Part shown: one piece after another, positions 27,966 to 43,223 of the stretch
Layout of the letters: each line of letters starts with the position of its first letter
How positions within the stretch are numbered: position 1 is the first letter of the stretch
Notes under the pieces: model-generated
Databases searched by the model: none
Seen by the model: only the letters and a program-made list of their open reading frames with translations
Told to the model about the DNA's origin: nothing
Position numbers and translations under genes: made by a program
Assembly: GCF_900700375.1 (NCBI RefSeq)
Contig: NC_041719.1
Coordinates: 6,633,584 to 6,697,583 of the forward strand
Direction of reading: 5' to 3'
DNA: 64,000 nucleotides
Source of the DNA: Denticeps clupeoides
Taxonomy: Eukaryota > Chordata > Actinopteri > Clupeiformes > Denticipitidae

Positions 27966-28037
27966 TGCGTTGGCCGGGAATCGAACCCGGGTCAACTGCT
28001 TGGAAGGCAGCTATGCTCACCACTATACCACCAACGC
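27966..28037 (-). tRNA. tRNA-Gly (anticodon UCC)
   Basis: The 72-base minus-strand sequence folds as a full cloverleaf. The acceptor stem pairs GCGTTGG with CCAACGC with discriminator A, the anticodon loop is CTTCCAA, and the B-box reads GGTTCGATTCC. A TTTT run downstream (near 27955) fits a Pol III terminator. No intron is present. It lies about 530 bases upstream of polr2d on the same strand. Confidence 0.95.
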
Positions 28038-28345
28038 ACGCGGTCTTCTTCGAGTGATGCGGTGCTCTTCACCTCTCAAGGCCAGGGCTTTTCTTTCTGG
28101 AGTTCGCGCCATGGTCGCTTTCTCTTTTTCCATAATTAGTCTTTTTCCTTTTCGGGCCGTGAATTGCTAAGCTTGACTCCCCTTAACTATTCCTATTCAT
28201 TTTCAATGCTTTTGCTTAACATTACGGATGTAATATATTTCCGACCACTACGGGTTATTGGCGTTGTTTCAACTTTCTTTGTCAGGACTAACATTTTGGA
28301 GGTATCAACTCCGCTCTGATCGAATGGAATGTATTTGTCTTGTAC

Positions 28346-29036
28346 AGAGGTCATCTCTACAAGGTATATTAAGCACCTGGCTAAGAAGAAGAACACCAGC
28401 TCTTCACTGAACACAAGTGAGGAGAGGCTCCAGGAGACTCAGGACCTGTGGCAGCATCAGGAAGTTAGACGGTCAAGGTTACGCTCACTGCCCTGCCACA
28501 AGCAGAATTTAACCCTCCTACCAGGAGTCCCCCAGTGCCAGAATCATCTCTGACAAGAGATGGTGTAGAAAGGATGGTGAAGGAAATTCATTTTTTTTTA
28601 TCAGTCAGCAGAAGTTAAATACTTATGCTGCTCTCAAGAGGTTTTCCAGACCTATGCAGCCGAGGGTCTCACTGATCCCAGGATGAGCTTCCAGGACTTT
28701 GCTGCTACTCCTTTCTTCCAACAGGTACTAGAGAGGTCAAAAGTATCTCACTGGATGACTGTGTAGATTCTGCCTTACCTTTACATTTACAGCATTTATC
28801 AGACAGCCTTATCCAGAGCGACTTACAATCAGTAGATACTTACCACTGAATCAGGGCCCTAACAGCCTCCATACTCATACTGGTTTTGCTGGTGTTGCAG
28901 GAAAAGTGCAAAAGTCTATTCTTTGTACCATGTAGAGGGTTTGCAGGCAAAGATGACCTGGGAGCAGTTTCAAAAGTCTCCCGTTTATTGGACAGAAGAG
29001 AGAAAAAAGGAGCACATTGCCTGCGACTTCAGCTAG
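28346..29036 (+). pseudogene. Damaged or unresolved protein-coding fragment of unknown identity
   Basis: Two gene-like exons are suggested. The first runs from an AG after a pyrimidine tract (28347) to a GT donor at 28735; the second begins at 28901 after TTGCAG and ends at a stop near 29034. The encoded pieces look protein-like (RYIKHLAKKKNTSS, RDGVERMVKEIHFF, VFQTYAAEGLTDPRMSF, MTWEQFQKSPVYWTEER) but lie in different frames: a shift is needed near 28510 and another at a run of nine T near 28591. AATAAA follows at 29263. It could be a decayed gene or a real gene with homopolymer errors. The family was not recognised. Confidence 0.35.
28781..28850 (-). repeat. Family B SINE, tail fragment
   Basis: The reverse-complement tail (CATTTACAGCATTTATCAG, then CTTATCCAGAGCGACTTACA) lies between the two putative exons of the damaged fragment. 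The head is absent. Confidence 0.65.
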
Positions 29037-29331
29037 AGGGTTATTCATGTAATTCCTTGTAAACTCAGCATACTTTCAGTCCTCATCATGACATATTAAA
29101 AAAAAAAACTTTTCATGCTGATTTAGACACGAGTAACCCATGGAGATAAATATATGTATACATATACACTTGAAATTATTGTTTTAAATGTTTATATGTT
29201 CCCTAGACTTCTGTATAGTGATTATCATAGTGAAATCATAAGTAGTAACGTGTACTTAAAGCAATAAAGAGCAATTTACAGTTTGTTTAACGTGTCCTCT
29301 GTTCTTTCTCTATAGGTGATGCGTTTATAAG

Positions 29332-29512
29332 GGTGGTAGTAGCCTAGTGTGTAACACACTTGCCTGTGAACCAGAAGTCCCAGGTTCAAATCCCACTTAC
29401 TACCATTGTGTCCCTGAGCAAGACATGTAACCCTGAGTGTCTCCAGGGGGACTGTCCCTGTAACTACTGATTGTAAGATTGTAAGGGTGTCTGATAAATG
29501 CTGTAAATAAAG
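29332..29512 (+). repeat. Family B SINE, full length
   Basis: The head GGTGGTAGTAGCCTAGTGTG, the B-box GGTTCAAATCCC, the body GGGGGACTGTCCCTGTAAC and the tail TCTGATAAATGCTGTAAATA are all present. Confidence 0.85.
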
Positions 29513-29787
29513 TTTTTTTATTAAACGTTGCTTTTATACTTAACATTTCATTATGCAGTTTAAATTGCGTTTAAACAGATGTGTCATAAGACTGTAATAT
29601 GTCGGTTCTGTAATTTGAAATGTAACAATTGTTCTAGGAAGTAATAATTAAACACACTTTGACAAACAATTGAAAAAAATAGATAATAACTAATTATAGC
29701 AACCAAATAATTACTTATGATTGATTATGAAGTTTATGAAGATTATCCAATTGGCTGGTTGTCTGTTTTGACTATCCGCGACCGGCC

Positions 29788-29945
29788 ACTGCTTGGAAGG
29801 CAGCTATGCTCATCACTATACCACCAACGCACGTGGTCTTCCCCGAGTGAGGCGGTTCTCTTCACCTCTCAAGTCCAGGGCTTTGCTCTCTGGAGTTCGC
29901 TCCTTGATCGCTTTCTCTTTTTCCATAATTTGTCTTTTTCCTTTT
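29788..29945 (-). pseudogene. Half tRNA-Gly copy with duplicated 5' flank
   Basis: This 158-base stretch aligns without gaps to 27995-28152, with about 13 mismatches counted by eye (about 92 percent). It contains the tRNA-Gly 5' half through the anticodon arm (43 bases) plus 115 bases of the original gene's upstream flank. The variable region, T arm and 3' acceptor strand are missing, so the B-box is lost and a mature tRNA cannot form. Confidence 0.85.
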
Positions 29946-30358
29946 GGTGCCATTTTACCTACACTATGTCCATGTGACTGCAATGGTATTCTACCTGTGG
30001 TACTAAATTAGAAACTGTTAAACTTCTATTGTGCTATGCCTTTGTATATCCAGGTATCAGATGAGTTCAAACACATTGATCTCCATACATTAATGATTAA
30101 TGGAGTCAGACTAACAAGGTCAACACAATCTTTACTTTATTTTACTTGGCTCTGATGTCCGCTGCCGAGTTGGATTCCAATTTTGGGCCAAAGGACAGGC
30201 TTTTTACATTGCCAATGCTGCTGTGAAATTGGTTGTTCAACCAATATATTGATTTATTGTACTATTAAACTAGAGTGACCAGATTAGAGCTGTATTTGGA
30301 TATCAGTCGAGGCCGACATGTACAGTTTTTTAAAAGCCAGGCCTTCTTTACGCCTGCT

Positions 30359-30983
30359 ACGAGGTCCCACATCATGAAAATTCCACTTTGTGAGATTATT
30401 TAACATTAATACGAGTTCTCCGAGCCTGTCTATGGTCCTGCATTGGTTAGAAATGGTGATATGTATAAAGAGTGCTTTGGTCATTCTGCTTCACAGTTCA
30501 GAGAGCAGCAGCCCAGACGGTCGGATCTGAAATTTGTCCCCTTAGGTCATCATAAGAGGAAAGGTTACCTCCCCTTTCTCATGCTTTTTTTGCCCAGAGA
30601 ATTTCCTGCCCCTCCCCTAAAACATTATCTCCACTGACCGTCATGGCTTCCAAATGTCCGAAGGATTGCGGTTGCTCGGCAATTGGATGTAAAAATTGGT
30701 TAATTTTACTCTTTTCTGAAGAAATGCCGACCCGAATTCCTGTCTGCGCTAAGCATTGTGGTTGGTGAATGGTGTTGGTGAATGCCCCCAACTTCTATAG
30801 GCCGGTCTCATCTGCATTAGCATTTAAAGCCACAGACACCGAAGTGGGGAAATCTCATTGTGGGACTGGCTTAATGCGGCTGCACCAAGGCTGAATTTCA
30901 GAAAGAGACTTCAGGTATCCTACTAGGTGCCCACTAAGATATATAAAAGCAAAAAAAATGTTCATGTCAGGGGACACGTTTAA
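30359..30983. mobile_element. TTAA-flanked non-autonomous DNA transposon, copy 2, reversed
   Basis: It is the reverse complement of the element at 11089-11690. The right edge (TGTTCATGTCAGGGGACACG then TTTAA) matches copy 1's left edge, and the internal blocks CTGTCTATGGTC, TTCAGAGAGC and AGGGGAGG are shared in reverse. The left edge is eroded (GAGGTCCCACATCATGAAAA). Confidence 0.65.
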
Positions 30984-31619
30984 AAACACGTTTCACCTGC
31001 TCGCCATCCTTTATGGCATCTCTCGTGATAATAAAAAGAAAAAATATGGATGCACGGATAATGGCACGCAAGGCATCATTTTTTTTTTATATCAACATTG
31101 TAACAAATACATGATGACAATCAATCATATTTATAATACAATGGAATAAATGTCAACCCATAATTAACAGTTAAATGAAAAATATGCACATATGTACAGG
31201 TTAGGTTGCAAGGAGATGTGATTTTAATGTAGTGTGGTACATGGTATACACATTGTTGGTGAAACAATGTTGCCTGTTTTGCAAACTCTTCTGATCTGCT
31301 CTGTAAAAGTGTGGCTGAAGATTAGGCAAAGACTATGATTCTTGTTAATTTCAGCTTCTATGCTTTTCAATGTCAAACTAAGAAAAGAAAAAAACATGAA
31401 ATGAGATTAATCAAATTAGATCAATGGAAAGAAAAAAAAATGTAGACGACTGTAAAATATCCTGCATTAAAAAACCCCAACATCTGAGCCAGAGTAGCTT
31501 AAACAATTGATTCAAGTTCTTCATCACAATTTGTATATGAGCATACAAGTGCAACAATGGTTTGGTTAAATGTTCCCCACCATGCGAAAAATCCAGGAAA
31601 AATCCTTCACCTTGTCTAT

Positions 31620-33224
31620 TTAGAAACCACCCTCATCCTCAATCACTGCAGGGTCCCCTATTGTCATGGTTGAATTGTTCCCAATCATGATGCATTTGGC
31701 ATTATTAATGCTAATATTAGTACATCCTGGTAAATTTGATGGACCTGGGTAATACGGTAGCCATGGATTTGGACACTGTGCCTGTTTCTTCTTATTCTGC
31801 GCTTGAACCCACAGCCTCTTCCTTTTAGCAACCATTGCCGAGTCCATGGCTTTTTTAGCGCTGCTGATGAAGTTCTTACGGATTTCATACAGCGGCTGTA
31901 TTGCCCTTAGAACCTTTGGCATGCACTCGCGAGGCAGAGAGTTCTTCCGAGGTAGCAGGGGAATGACAGAGTTAGTTCGGCTCGGATTTTCCACGGCATT
32001 GATGAGCGCTGTATTGGTCTCCAGCTCATGCATGCGGGAGCTGTAGTTCCTGGTCAGCAACAGGATGACGAAAGCAGAGTTTTCAATGGCGTCCTCCAAA
32101 CAGGCCAAAGGAGACTTGCCGGCAACGGCAAAGTCGGTGGAAAAATTGGCCCCCGGGCTAATATCCATGCCTTCAAATTTCTCTTTAAACTCCTCAGCAA
32201 CATCCTCATCCTCTTGTGCGTGTAGAATGACGAAAGAGTAGAACTGGAGCGCTTCCTCGCTCTCCTCCAACGCGGGTTCCTGCGCTCCCGGGCCCAGGGG
32301 AGGTGTCGGTGGGTGGGAAGTTTCACGTTTAGCGCCAGGAGGAGGAATATCAGGCCCGATATTTCTACTTTTAGATGTTACCAGCTCTCCGCTTGCCGGG
32401 CGAATGGGACACGGGAGAAACATTTTAGCAGGTAAACGGTCGGGCTGTAGCCCAGGTGTGGAAGTCATTTTGGTGGATTTGTCACATTCCTCTGTCCTAC
32501 ACGGCGTCTTCACCTCAGTATTAGGTGTGTGATTTGAAGTGCTCTGTGAGTCATTTCTATGTAGAAGCGTTTGACTAGAGTCCCCCATGCTTGCATCTCC
32601 GGTGGACAAACTGATCTCCAAACGACTGGGATAAGAGCTATGGGTGGAGGGAGTGGATCGTAGCGAGGACGGCCACATCTGGGCAATCCTGTCCTCCAAA
32701 AGGCAGTCGGTTTTAAGAGAATGAATGCTGTCGGCGCGCTGCTGAAGAGCTTGATCGTTCGCATTCCCGCAGCGTACCTCGGAAGTGTCAGAACCGAACA
32801 ATTCGTCGGTGCCGCCCTGGCACTTCAGAAGGGCCACCCGGAAGGCCCGATCTCTCAGCGAGTCTCCGCACAGCCCTTCCCGAGCCAACACCTCGAAAAC
32901 CCTCGCCAGGTCGAGCAAGGCGTCGCCCGTGCGCCCCGGCCCCACGTCCACCAGCCGGCCCCCGCGCTCCTCGACCACCTCGGCCAAGCAACTTGCCACG
33001 CCGTTCCTCCGGAGGTCCTGGAGCTCAGCCAGCGCCTCCGAACCTCTGCCCAGGACGATGAGGGACATGGCCCGCACCAGCAGCTCCGCACGGCCGCAGG
33101 GGGCTTCTTTGCGGACGAGGCCGCGGATCCTCTGCTCGGGGGCGAGCGAGAGGATCCGAAAGGCGTCCTGGAGGTCAGTGCCATGCCCCCCTTCCTGCCC
33201 GTCGTCGCGCTCTTTCTGTGCCAT
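31620..33224 (-). CDS. ticam1: TICAM1/TRIF, TIR-domain adaptor
   Basis: TRIF is the cytosolic adaptor that links TLR3 (and related fish receptors) to IRF3 and NF-kB activation and to cell death. The 534-residue protein is encoded in one exon, as in other vertebrates, and is near the length recalled for zebrafish. The N-terminal helical region includes LQDAFRILSLAPEQRIRGLV. An LEIS at 202-205 matches the pLxIS motif that recruits IRF3. The TIR domain spans about 326-455 (LQFYSFVILHAQEDEDVAEE, then CLEDAIENSAFVILLLTRNY). A C-terminal RHIM-like stretch, IMIGNNSTMTIG, is at 512-523. The ATG at 33224 is the first in frame. An AG acceptor after a pyrimidine tract at 33323 suggests a 5' untranslated exon break. 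It is divergent from uhrf1. Confidence 0.93.
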   Translation of the reverse strand: MAQKERDDGQEGGHGTDLQDAFRILSLAPEQRIRGLVRKEAPCGRAELLVRAMSLIVLGRGSEALAELQDLRRNGVASCLAEVVEERGGRLVDVGPGRTGDALLDLARVFEVLAREGLCGDSLRDRAFRVALLKCQGGTDELFGSDTSEVRCGNANDQALQQRADSIHSLKTDCLLEDRIAQMWPSSLRSTPSTHSSYPSRLEISLSTGDASMGDSSQTLLHRNDSQSTSNHTPNTEVKTPCRTEECDKSTKMTSTPGLQPDRLPAKMFLPCPIRPASGELVTSKSRNIGPDIPPPGAKRETSHPPTPPLGPGAQEPALEESEEALQFYSFVILHAQEDEDVAEEFKEKFEGMDISPGANFSTDFAVAGKSPLACLEDAIENSAFVILLLTRNYSSRMHELETNTALINAVENPSRTNSVIPLLPRKNSLPRECMPKVLRAIQPLYEIRKNFISSAKKAMDSAMVAKRKRLWVQAQNKKKQAQCPNPWLPYYPGPSNLPGCTNISINNAKCIMIGNNSTMTIGDPAVIEDEGGF

Positions 33225-33321
33225 TGTTCCGGGGCTCTGGACTGGGGAACTTTTGCCCTCATTGTTTGATGCAACTCATTTTTTTTCGGCACTGACGCCT
33301 TTTAGGTCAAGTCTATTCCCA

Positions 33322-33700
33322 GCTGCAATACATAAAAAAAAACAAGAAACGTGCTCACTCACCGAACACTTCATGACTCGTACTTTCAGTCAATGACATT
33401 TTATATTAAAAAGTTCCACAAAGCGTCGCTGATTAATTGACCGACACGTTTGAGGAGCGAAAACGTCGTATTAAATCGTGGACAAACCTCGTCCGCTTCC
33501 GCGCGTCGATCGTCCGGAGAGTCCGCGCGTAAAAGCAGGAAGCGGGACCCGGAAGCGCGTCCGGCTGGCGGGGCTCCGACACGACGTGGTGCCGAGAACG
33601 GGGGTCAGCGTGGCTGCTCCCCACCCGACCGCTCCCGGGAGAATTCGTGTTGAATTAAAGTAAACGTCCAGAGGTCATGTTTTTGCACCGGGGAAACGTC
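33322..33700 (-). promoter_or_regulatory. ticam1 5' untranslated region and GC-rich promoter
   Basis: A pyrimidine tract and AG on the minus strand give an acceptor with the exon starting at 33322, placing a non-coding exon upstream. The GC- and CpG-rich block at 33430-33660 probably contains that first exon and the promoter. Confidence 0.45.
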
Positions 33701-33750
33701 ACGTCACGTCACATGTTAACAATCCTTCTCGACTCACATCAGCAGTCTTT

Positions 33751-33920
33751 CCCGGTTCAAATCCCGATCCGCCAAGGTGCCACTGAGCAAAGCCCCGTCC
33801 CCACGCACTGCTCCCCGGGCGCCTGTCATGGCTGCACACTGCTCACTCCAGGTGATGGGTTAAATGCAGAGGACAAATTCAAATTTCACTGTGTATCACA
33901 TGTGACAATCACTTCACTTA
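33751..33920 (+). repeat. Family A SINE, 5' truncated
   Basis: It begins within the B-box (CGGTTCAAATCCCGATCC) and runs through GCGCCTGTCATGGCTG to the TGACAATCACTTCACTTA tail. The tRNA head is missing. Confidence 0.8.
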
Positions 33921-33921
33921 G

Positions 33922-34230
33922 ACAGACACTCATCTAGACTCTTCTCTGACTTGCCCCCTCAGTGGTGGAATGAACTTCCCCTCGAGGTCAGAATAGCCCA
34001 GTCACTGAGCACTTTCAAACAGCGGCTCAAGACCTTCCTTTTTAGAGAATATTTAGACTGACTTGTAAACATATTGTTTGTCTTGTGTATAGAAACTACA
34101 ATATAGTGGATAAAATGATTGTAGTTAGGGTTTTAGTGACCCCCCTAGTGACCCCTAGTAATCACTTCATTGATTATAACATGAATAATGGCGTCTTCCA
34201 AATGCCTTAAATGTAAATACAGAGATAATG
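33922..34230 (+). mobile_element. L2-like LINE 3' fragment
   Basis: The frame near 33930-34061 reads SRLFSDLPPQWWNELPLEVR and then FKQRLKTFLFREYLD before a stop, a typical C-terminus of fish L2-type proteins. It lies directly after the family A SINE. The 3' limit is approximate. Confidence 0.65.
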
Positions 34231-34399
34231 ACTTTAAAGGTTAGATCTAATGACATACATAAGTGAATAGACAGAACGGGCATGAAACCTGTAATGGTGA
34301 TCGCCGAAGCCCATTTATAAACAAAAGGCCCATAAACAATACTTTTTTTTTTTTTTTTTGCAATAACGTTTTATTTTTCTCTCGGATCTCTACTTATGT

Positions 34400-35052
34400 A
34401 ATACAGACGTCGGAGAATGCAAAATTAACGCACGGATTGCGATGCATTTGCGACGATCTCCCGCCAAATTTAACAAAGAGAGAGGGAGAGGGGGGTGATT
34501 CACAACAATACCAGGCGCCAGAAATAGCTGAAGATTTACTCATTTATGACTCGAGAGGTTTACCGCATTCGCGACTGCGATTTCCCCCAATTTTTGGTTC
34601 GGACACGCGTGTAAACCATCGTGTCATCAAAGACCGGCGTAAAACCGAACGCACGAAAAACCCATTCGCCCCGTCCAAACAACTTGTTCTTAACTTTTTT
34701 TTTTCCTGATAGATTCGGGCTGTTTTTGCATAATCTCGCGGTAGTTGAACGCGTGGCTGGGACGAGATCCTGGTTTCGCGCGCTGAGGCTGTCTGGTTGA
34801 TCGACACCGCGATCGACCAACGGCGGCGCGGCGTCGCGACAGGCGGCAGCCAATCGCGGCGCTCGGCGTCCGGCGCAGGGCGGGGGGCGAACACGTTGCG
34901 GGACAATCTTAATGATTCAGTTTTCAACTTACTTTTACCCACCGCGCAGGAGCGAACGCCAAGTCGTGCCGGTTTCACGTCGCTTATCACGTTTTCCCCG
35001 CGGTGATTTATTTCTCCCCCCACCTGCGCGTTGCATTTTGCGAATCAGAGAG
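34400..35052 (+). promoter_or_regulatory. uhrf1 promoter and 5' untranslated exon
   Basis: CpG-dense sequence precedes uhrf1. An exact E2F-type TTTGGCGGGA on the minus strand lies at 34459-34468, and a CCAAT box is at 34850-34854. A strong donor (GAGAG/GTACGTGT) at 35053 would end a non-coding first exon, joined to the exon starting at 35919. UHRF1 is known to be cell-cycle controlled by E2F; the sites' use here is inference. CpG-rich sequence continues to about 35800. Confidence 0.55.
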
Positions 35053-35928
35053 GTACGTGTGGATTCCTTTTGTGCTTTAATCGTATGTGAAGTGAACGCG
35101 GACACATGTCACTGTGGCGAAGAAAAGAAATAAAACAAGTTTTTTTTTGTGCAAACGCTGCTGGAAGGCGCGTTTTTGGTCGTGCGTGGTTGGCTTTTCG
35201 CGTCGACTCCGGGCCGCTTTTTTTTTTTTTTTTTTTTAAACCACCCGACGATGTAAACACGCGATCGGAGCGGTTGTCTGGTCTGCTCGTCGTTAACCCC
35301 CCACTTTTCACCCGCTTAGCGTGCGGGCCGAGCGAGAGCGCTGTCACGGCGCGCCGCCGACCTGCCTCCGGTCCGGCCGGGGTGTGTGTGTGTGTGTTTT
35401 TCCCTCCTCTTTCTACTCGTACTCACCTTTTCTTGTTTTAAAGGATTCCATCACCACGAGGGGACGCGTGGGCCACTTTGGCCGGCTTCCTGGCGGTGCG
35501 CACGAAGGAGGAAGCGGCCAGCGCGGGTTTTCCAGCACCGAGCGGCGTCCTTTTACGCGCGACTTTCTTCGGAATCGCAACGCGCTTTAGTTTTCCGCCC
35601 AAGAGGGAACTTTTTTAAAATATTTTTTTTAAATAAATAAAACGTCGCGAAACGAACTATGAGCGAATTTCATCGTAAACGTCGCCTGACAGCGAAGTTT
35701 GGGACCGTCCTCTACTGGCAGATGGCAGCCGGGCGCTCCCGCCAACACCGCCGGGGCGGGGTGGGGAGGCTCGGCGCCTTCATGGCGGTTTTATTGCCGC
35801 CTCCGCCGTTTGAGGTTTTTTTTTTTTTTTGTGTGCTTGGGTTTTTAAACCGGTGAACCGCGTTTTAACTGCGCGGCCCGTTTTCTTTTTTTTTATTTTT
35901 TAATTTTTTTTAACGCAGGGCTGCTGCG

Positions 35929-40364
<4,436 letters not shown>

Positions 40365-41103
40365 TGAGCCCTGGCTGCTGGGTGACCAGTGTGGGCCTGA
40401 TATGAACTGTGAGGCAGTTAACAAAACGGACCGCAATTCAGTTTTTTATTTTTTTCTTAATATATATTTAACAAATGTAAGACTTTTCAGGGTATTGGGA
40501 GTTTACCTTCCCTGCTCAATTGGGTCTTAGATGTTTAATTCACGTATATAAGCTGCCTTAATATGTTTAAACTTGTTCGAGGAGGCTTTTACACAGGGAC
40601 AAATTTTAGAGAAAATGCCTGAAATACATGGGTTTTAATTTATCTGCACGTTCCGTTTTGTAGTTAACCCCTTTTTGCCTCTACGTTTATTAACTGTACT
40701 GTATAGTAGAAGAGTGGGGCTTTAATAACAGTTTGTATGTATTTGCTGTAAGTGTCATATGTTGGTAGGGGTTACTCAAGTGTGTTCATATGTTAGTGTA
40801 CTGTATAATCGCACATCACAAAGCACAACAGTGCTTGACTTTTTCTGCAGGGGAAGCACCTCTTCGACTGTTCATAGAAATTGCCCTTCCGACCTAATCC
40901 CAGATATGTTCACCCCCACAGTCCTCTACTAAAATTAAGTTGATGCTTGGGTTGGTGAAAGCTGGTCCTACATTAGCACAAAAGGCCGATTTCCATCAGT
41001 AGCCGGGATCCTTACAGGCATAGGCTGCAGCTGCCTGTTGAATTGAAACCCACTTGTCTTGATATGCGTGTAGTGTGTAGTCTATTAAGCTGCTAAACTG
41101 TTC

Positions 41104-41141
<38 letters not shown>

Positions 41142-41355
41142 TATATCTTTAAATTGTTTTTGAGTCCTAATGCTCCGTTATATTAAACTTCCAAGTTAAA
41201 TTTTAAAATTTTCGTTGGCTATTACTGTTTATAGTGTTTTTTTTTTTCTTAAGCCATTGATTTAATGAGGTGTGAACGAAAAAAATGGTATAGATTTGTA
41301 TTTTTTTGAGATCCAAAGAGTATCGGATAGCTATAGGTACTGTACGCAACTTTTC

Positions 41356-41361
41356 AATAAA
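41356..41361 (+). terminator. uhrf1 polyadenylation signal
   Basis: AATAAA lies about 1 kb after the stop. The 3' untranslated region contains a run of about 31 T at 41108-41138. The kdm4b CpG region begins soon after, so the genes are closely spaced. Confidence 0.55.
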
Positions 41362-41499
41362 TTCCTTTTTAATAACTCCCTCATTTTAACCTGAGACGTG
41401 GATTTCTTTTACTATGTGCTCCCTAACAGTGATCACGTGGGCAACCATCAGCAACTAATCCATGCTCGACTTCACCGCGAACAGGTCCGCCAAGTCCAT

Positions 41500-42480
41500 T
41501 AAGAGACACGTACTTGCTTTTAAAACATTTGCATTCGCAAACCTGCCCAATCCCGGAAAACCGTAGACGTGTTTTACGTGACTGCTCCACGGCTGACGCC
41601 ATTTGCTACGTTCTCCTGTCAGTCATTCCCCGCAGCCAATCGGCGTCCCGGAACCCTTTCCACGAGCGCTCGCCGCATCCAATCACGAATGCGGCCACTC
41701 AAGGAGGCGTGAGGCCGAGCTTCCCCGTACACAGAGAGAACCGATCATCTGTATTTTTTTTTTTTGTATTTTTGCAAAGAAAAGGAAAATCTTGATATTG
41801 ACAGAAAACAGACGCGAAGCGGCCCGTCCCGGAGCAGGAGGTAAAGCGGCCGTGTCGTGGTCATTTCGCTGCGGCGCGGCGGCGGTGCAGTGGAGAAGGG
41901 GGTTATTTGCGAGCCGGATCAGCCATTTCACGTCGCCTGGCGTTGTGTTGACTTTTTGTAGGGAGAAGCGGCGGGGTAGGAAGCGGCGGGAGGGGGCTGT
42001 TCTCGGGGGCGAGCTCGGCCGTTTCGCGTCAACAATTGCGCTTCGGCTCGAGGCCCGTCGCGCACTTCCACGCAGACGAATTTGCTTGCCATTTAAAGCA
42101 TGCCGATTTCCTGCTTTTTTTGGCCTTCCCTCCTCCTCTTGTCCGTGCACGGTGCACAGTGAAATGTGCGCTTTTTTCCGCCCGCGGCACCGCGAACACG
42201 AGCCTTTCTTGCAGCCGAGTCGTTTGGGGCCAAACCGGCCTTTCGTGCGCCGTGTTTTTCGGGAAGAACGGGCTCGCACGTCTCCGTGCCTTCGCACCCC
42301 GCATGCAGGCGTGCGTTGCGGGCGCGTCACGCACAAAAGCGGCGGAGCTGCCGCGGGAGCCGCGCGGCTGGCTAGCTTCCCATCGGGGGGGTGGGTGGGC
42401 GAGCAAGTTAGCTGGACCGCTAGCTAGCCTGGCAGGCGACCCGACGATTTTACGATTCAAAAGTCGAGTTTCTTCCTAGT
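41500..42480 (+). promoter_or_regulatory. kdm4b CpG island and likely 5' untranslated exon
   Basis: CpG-dense sequence with long compositional open frames on both strands. A good donor (CAGGAG/GTAAAG) at 41841 could end a non-coding first exon, with the first coding exon about 9.2 kb downstream. No protein family is visible in the open frames here. Confidence 0.5.
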
Positions 42481-43223
42481 TTAAAATACGATAGTTAAAC
42501 AGCTTGAGGATAAACTGTTCATACGTGGCCGAGGTACATTTCAAGCCAACGCGGGCTGCGCGTAGCCCAGATACAGCGGTGGACGCGCCGAGTTAGCCGC
42601 CTGCTATTCGGTCGCCGTTGGACAATTTGCCGGCCAGTTTAACCGAGCGGCTGGCCAACGTTTGATGAATTGAGCAAAGTGTGCGTGTGCATTTTCATTA
42701 AACTAATGATGTTTTTTTCCTGGCTTTCTGCTTTCTACCTTTACCATACTGTGACTATCAGTTTTAACTGCATCTTTATTTGGCATAAAACACGCCAATA
42801 TGATAAATAACCATTGTCTCTTTTGTGCAACGCATATATTTTTGTCATGTATATTTGCTCTTTTGTGTCGCTCGGTTTCCATTTGAACAGAGTTCTACAA
42901 TAGAGCAGTGGGTGATCAGGTCAAACCACCAACTGTATTGTTGTGTGTGAATTATCTACTTAGGTCTGGTGATTAGTATAGCCTGAAATCAGCAAAGTGG
43001 CTTTATGAACACTTTGATAAAAAAAAATCTGACATTTTAGAATGCATTGGAAATGCATTGCTGTCACAATGAGGGTGGAAAACACCCTGTTCAGTCATCT
43101 ACAGTGGTTGCAGAAAATCAAGTGACAAAGACATTAGTTTAATACATCTATAATTGATAATGGGGGAACTAGTGAAGCAGTTTGGCTATTTTCAACTGTA
43201 AATGCAGACTGGCAGTTTCTGTG

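Noticed and set aside
32721-33396. Long plus-strand open frames (182 and 203 codons) over the 5' half of ticam1
   Set aside because: They are antisense to a well-supported TRIF coding exon and arise from its GC-rich codons. No domain is recognised.
41603-42479. Open frames of up to 274 codons on both strands in the kdm4b CpG island
   Set aside because: They are Arg/Ala/Pro-rich, occur in several overlapping frames and match no family, as expected for stop-poor CpG-island sequence.
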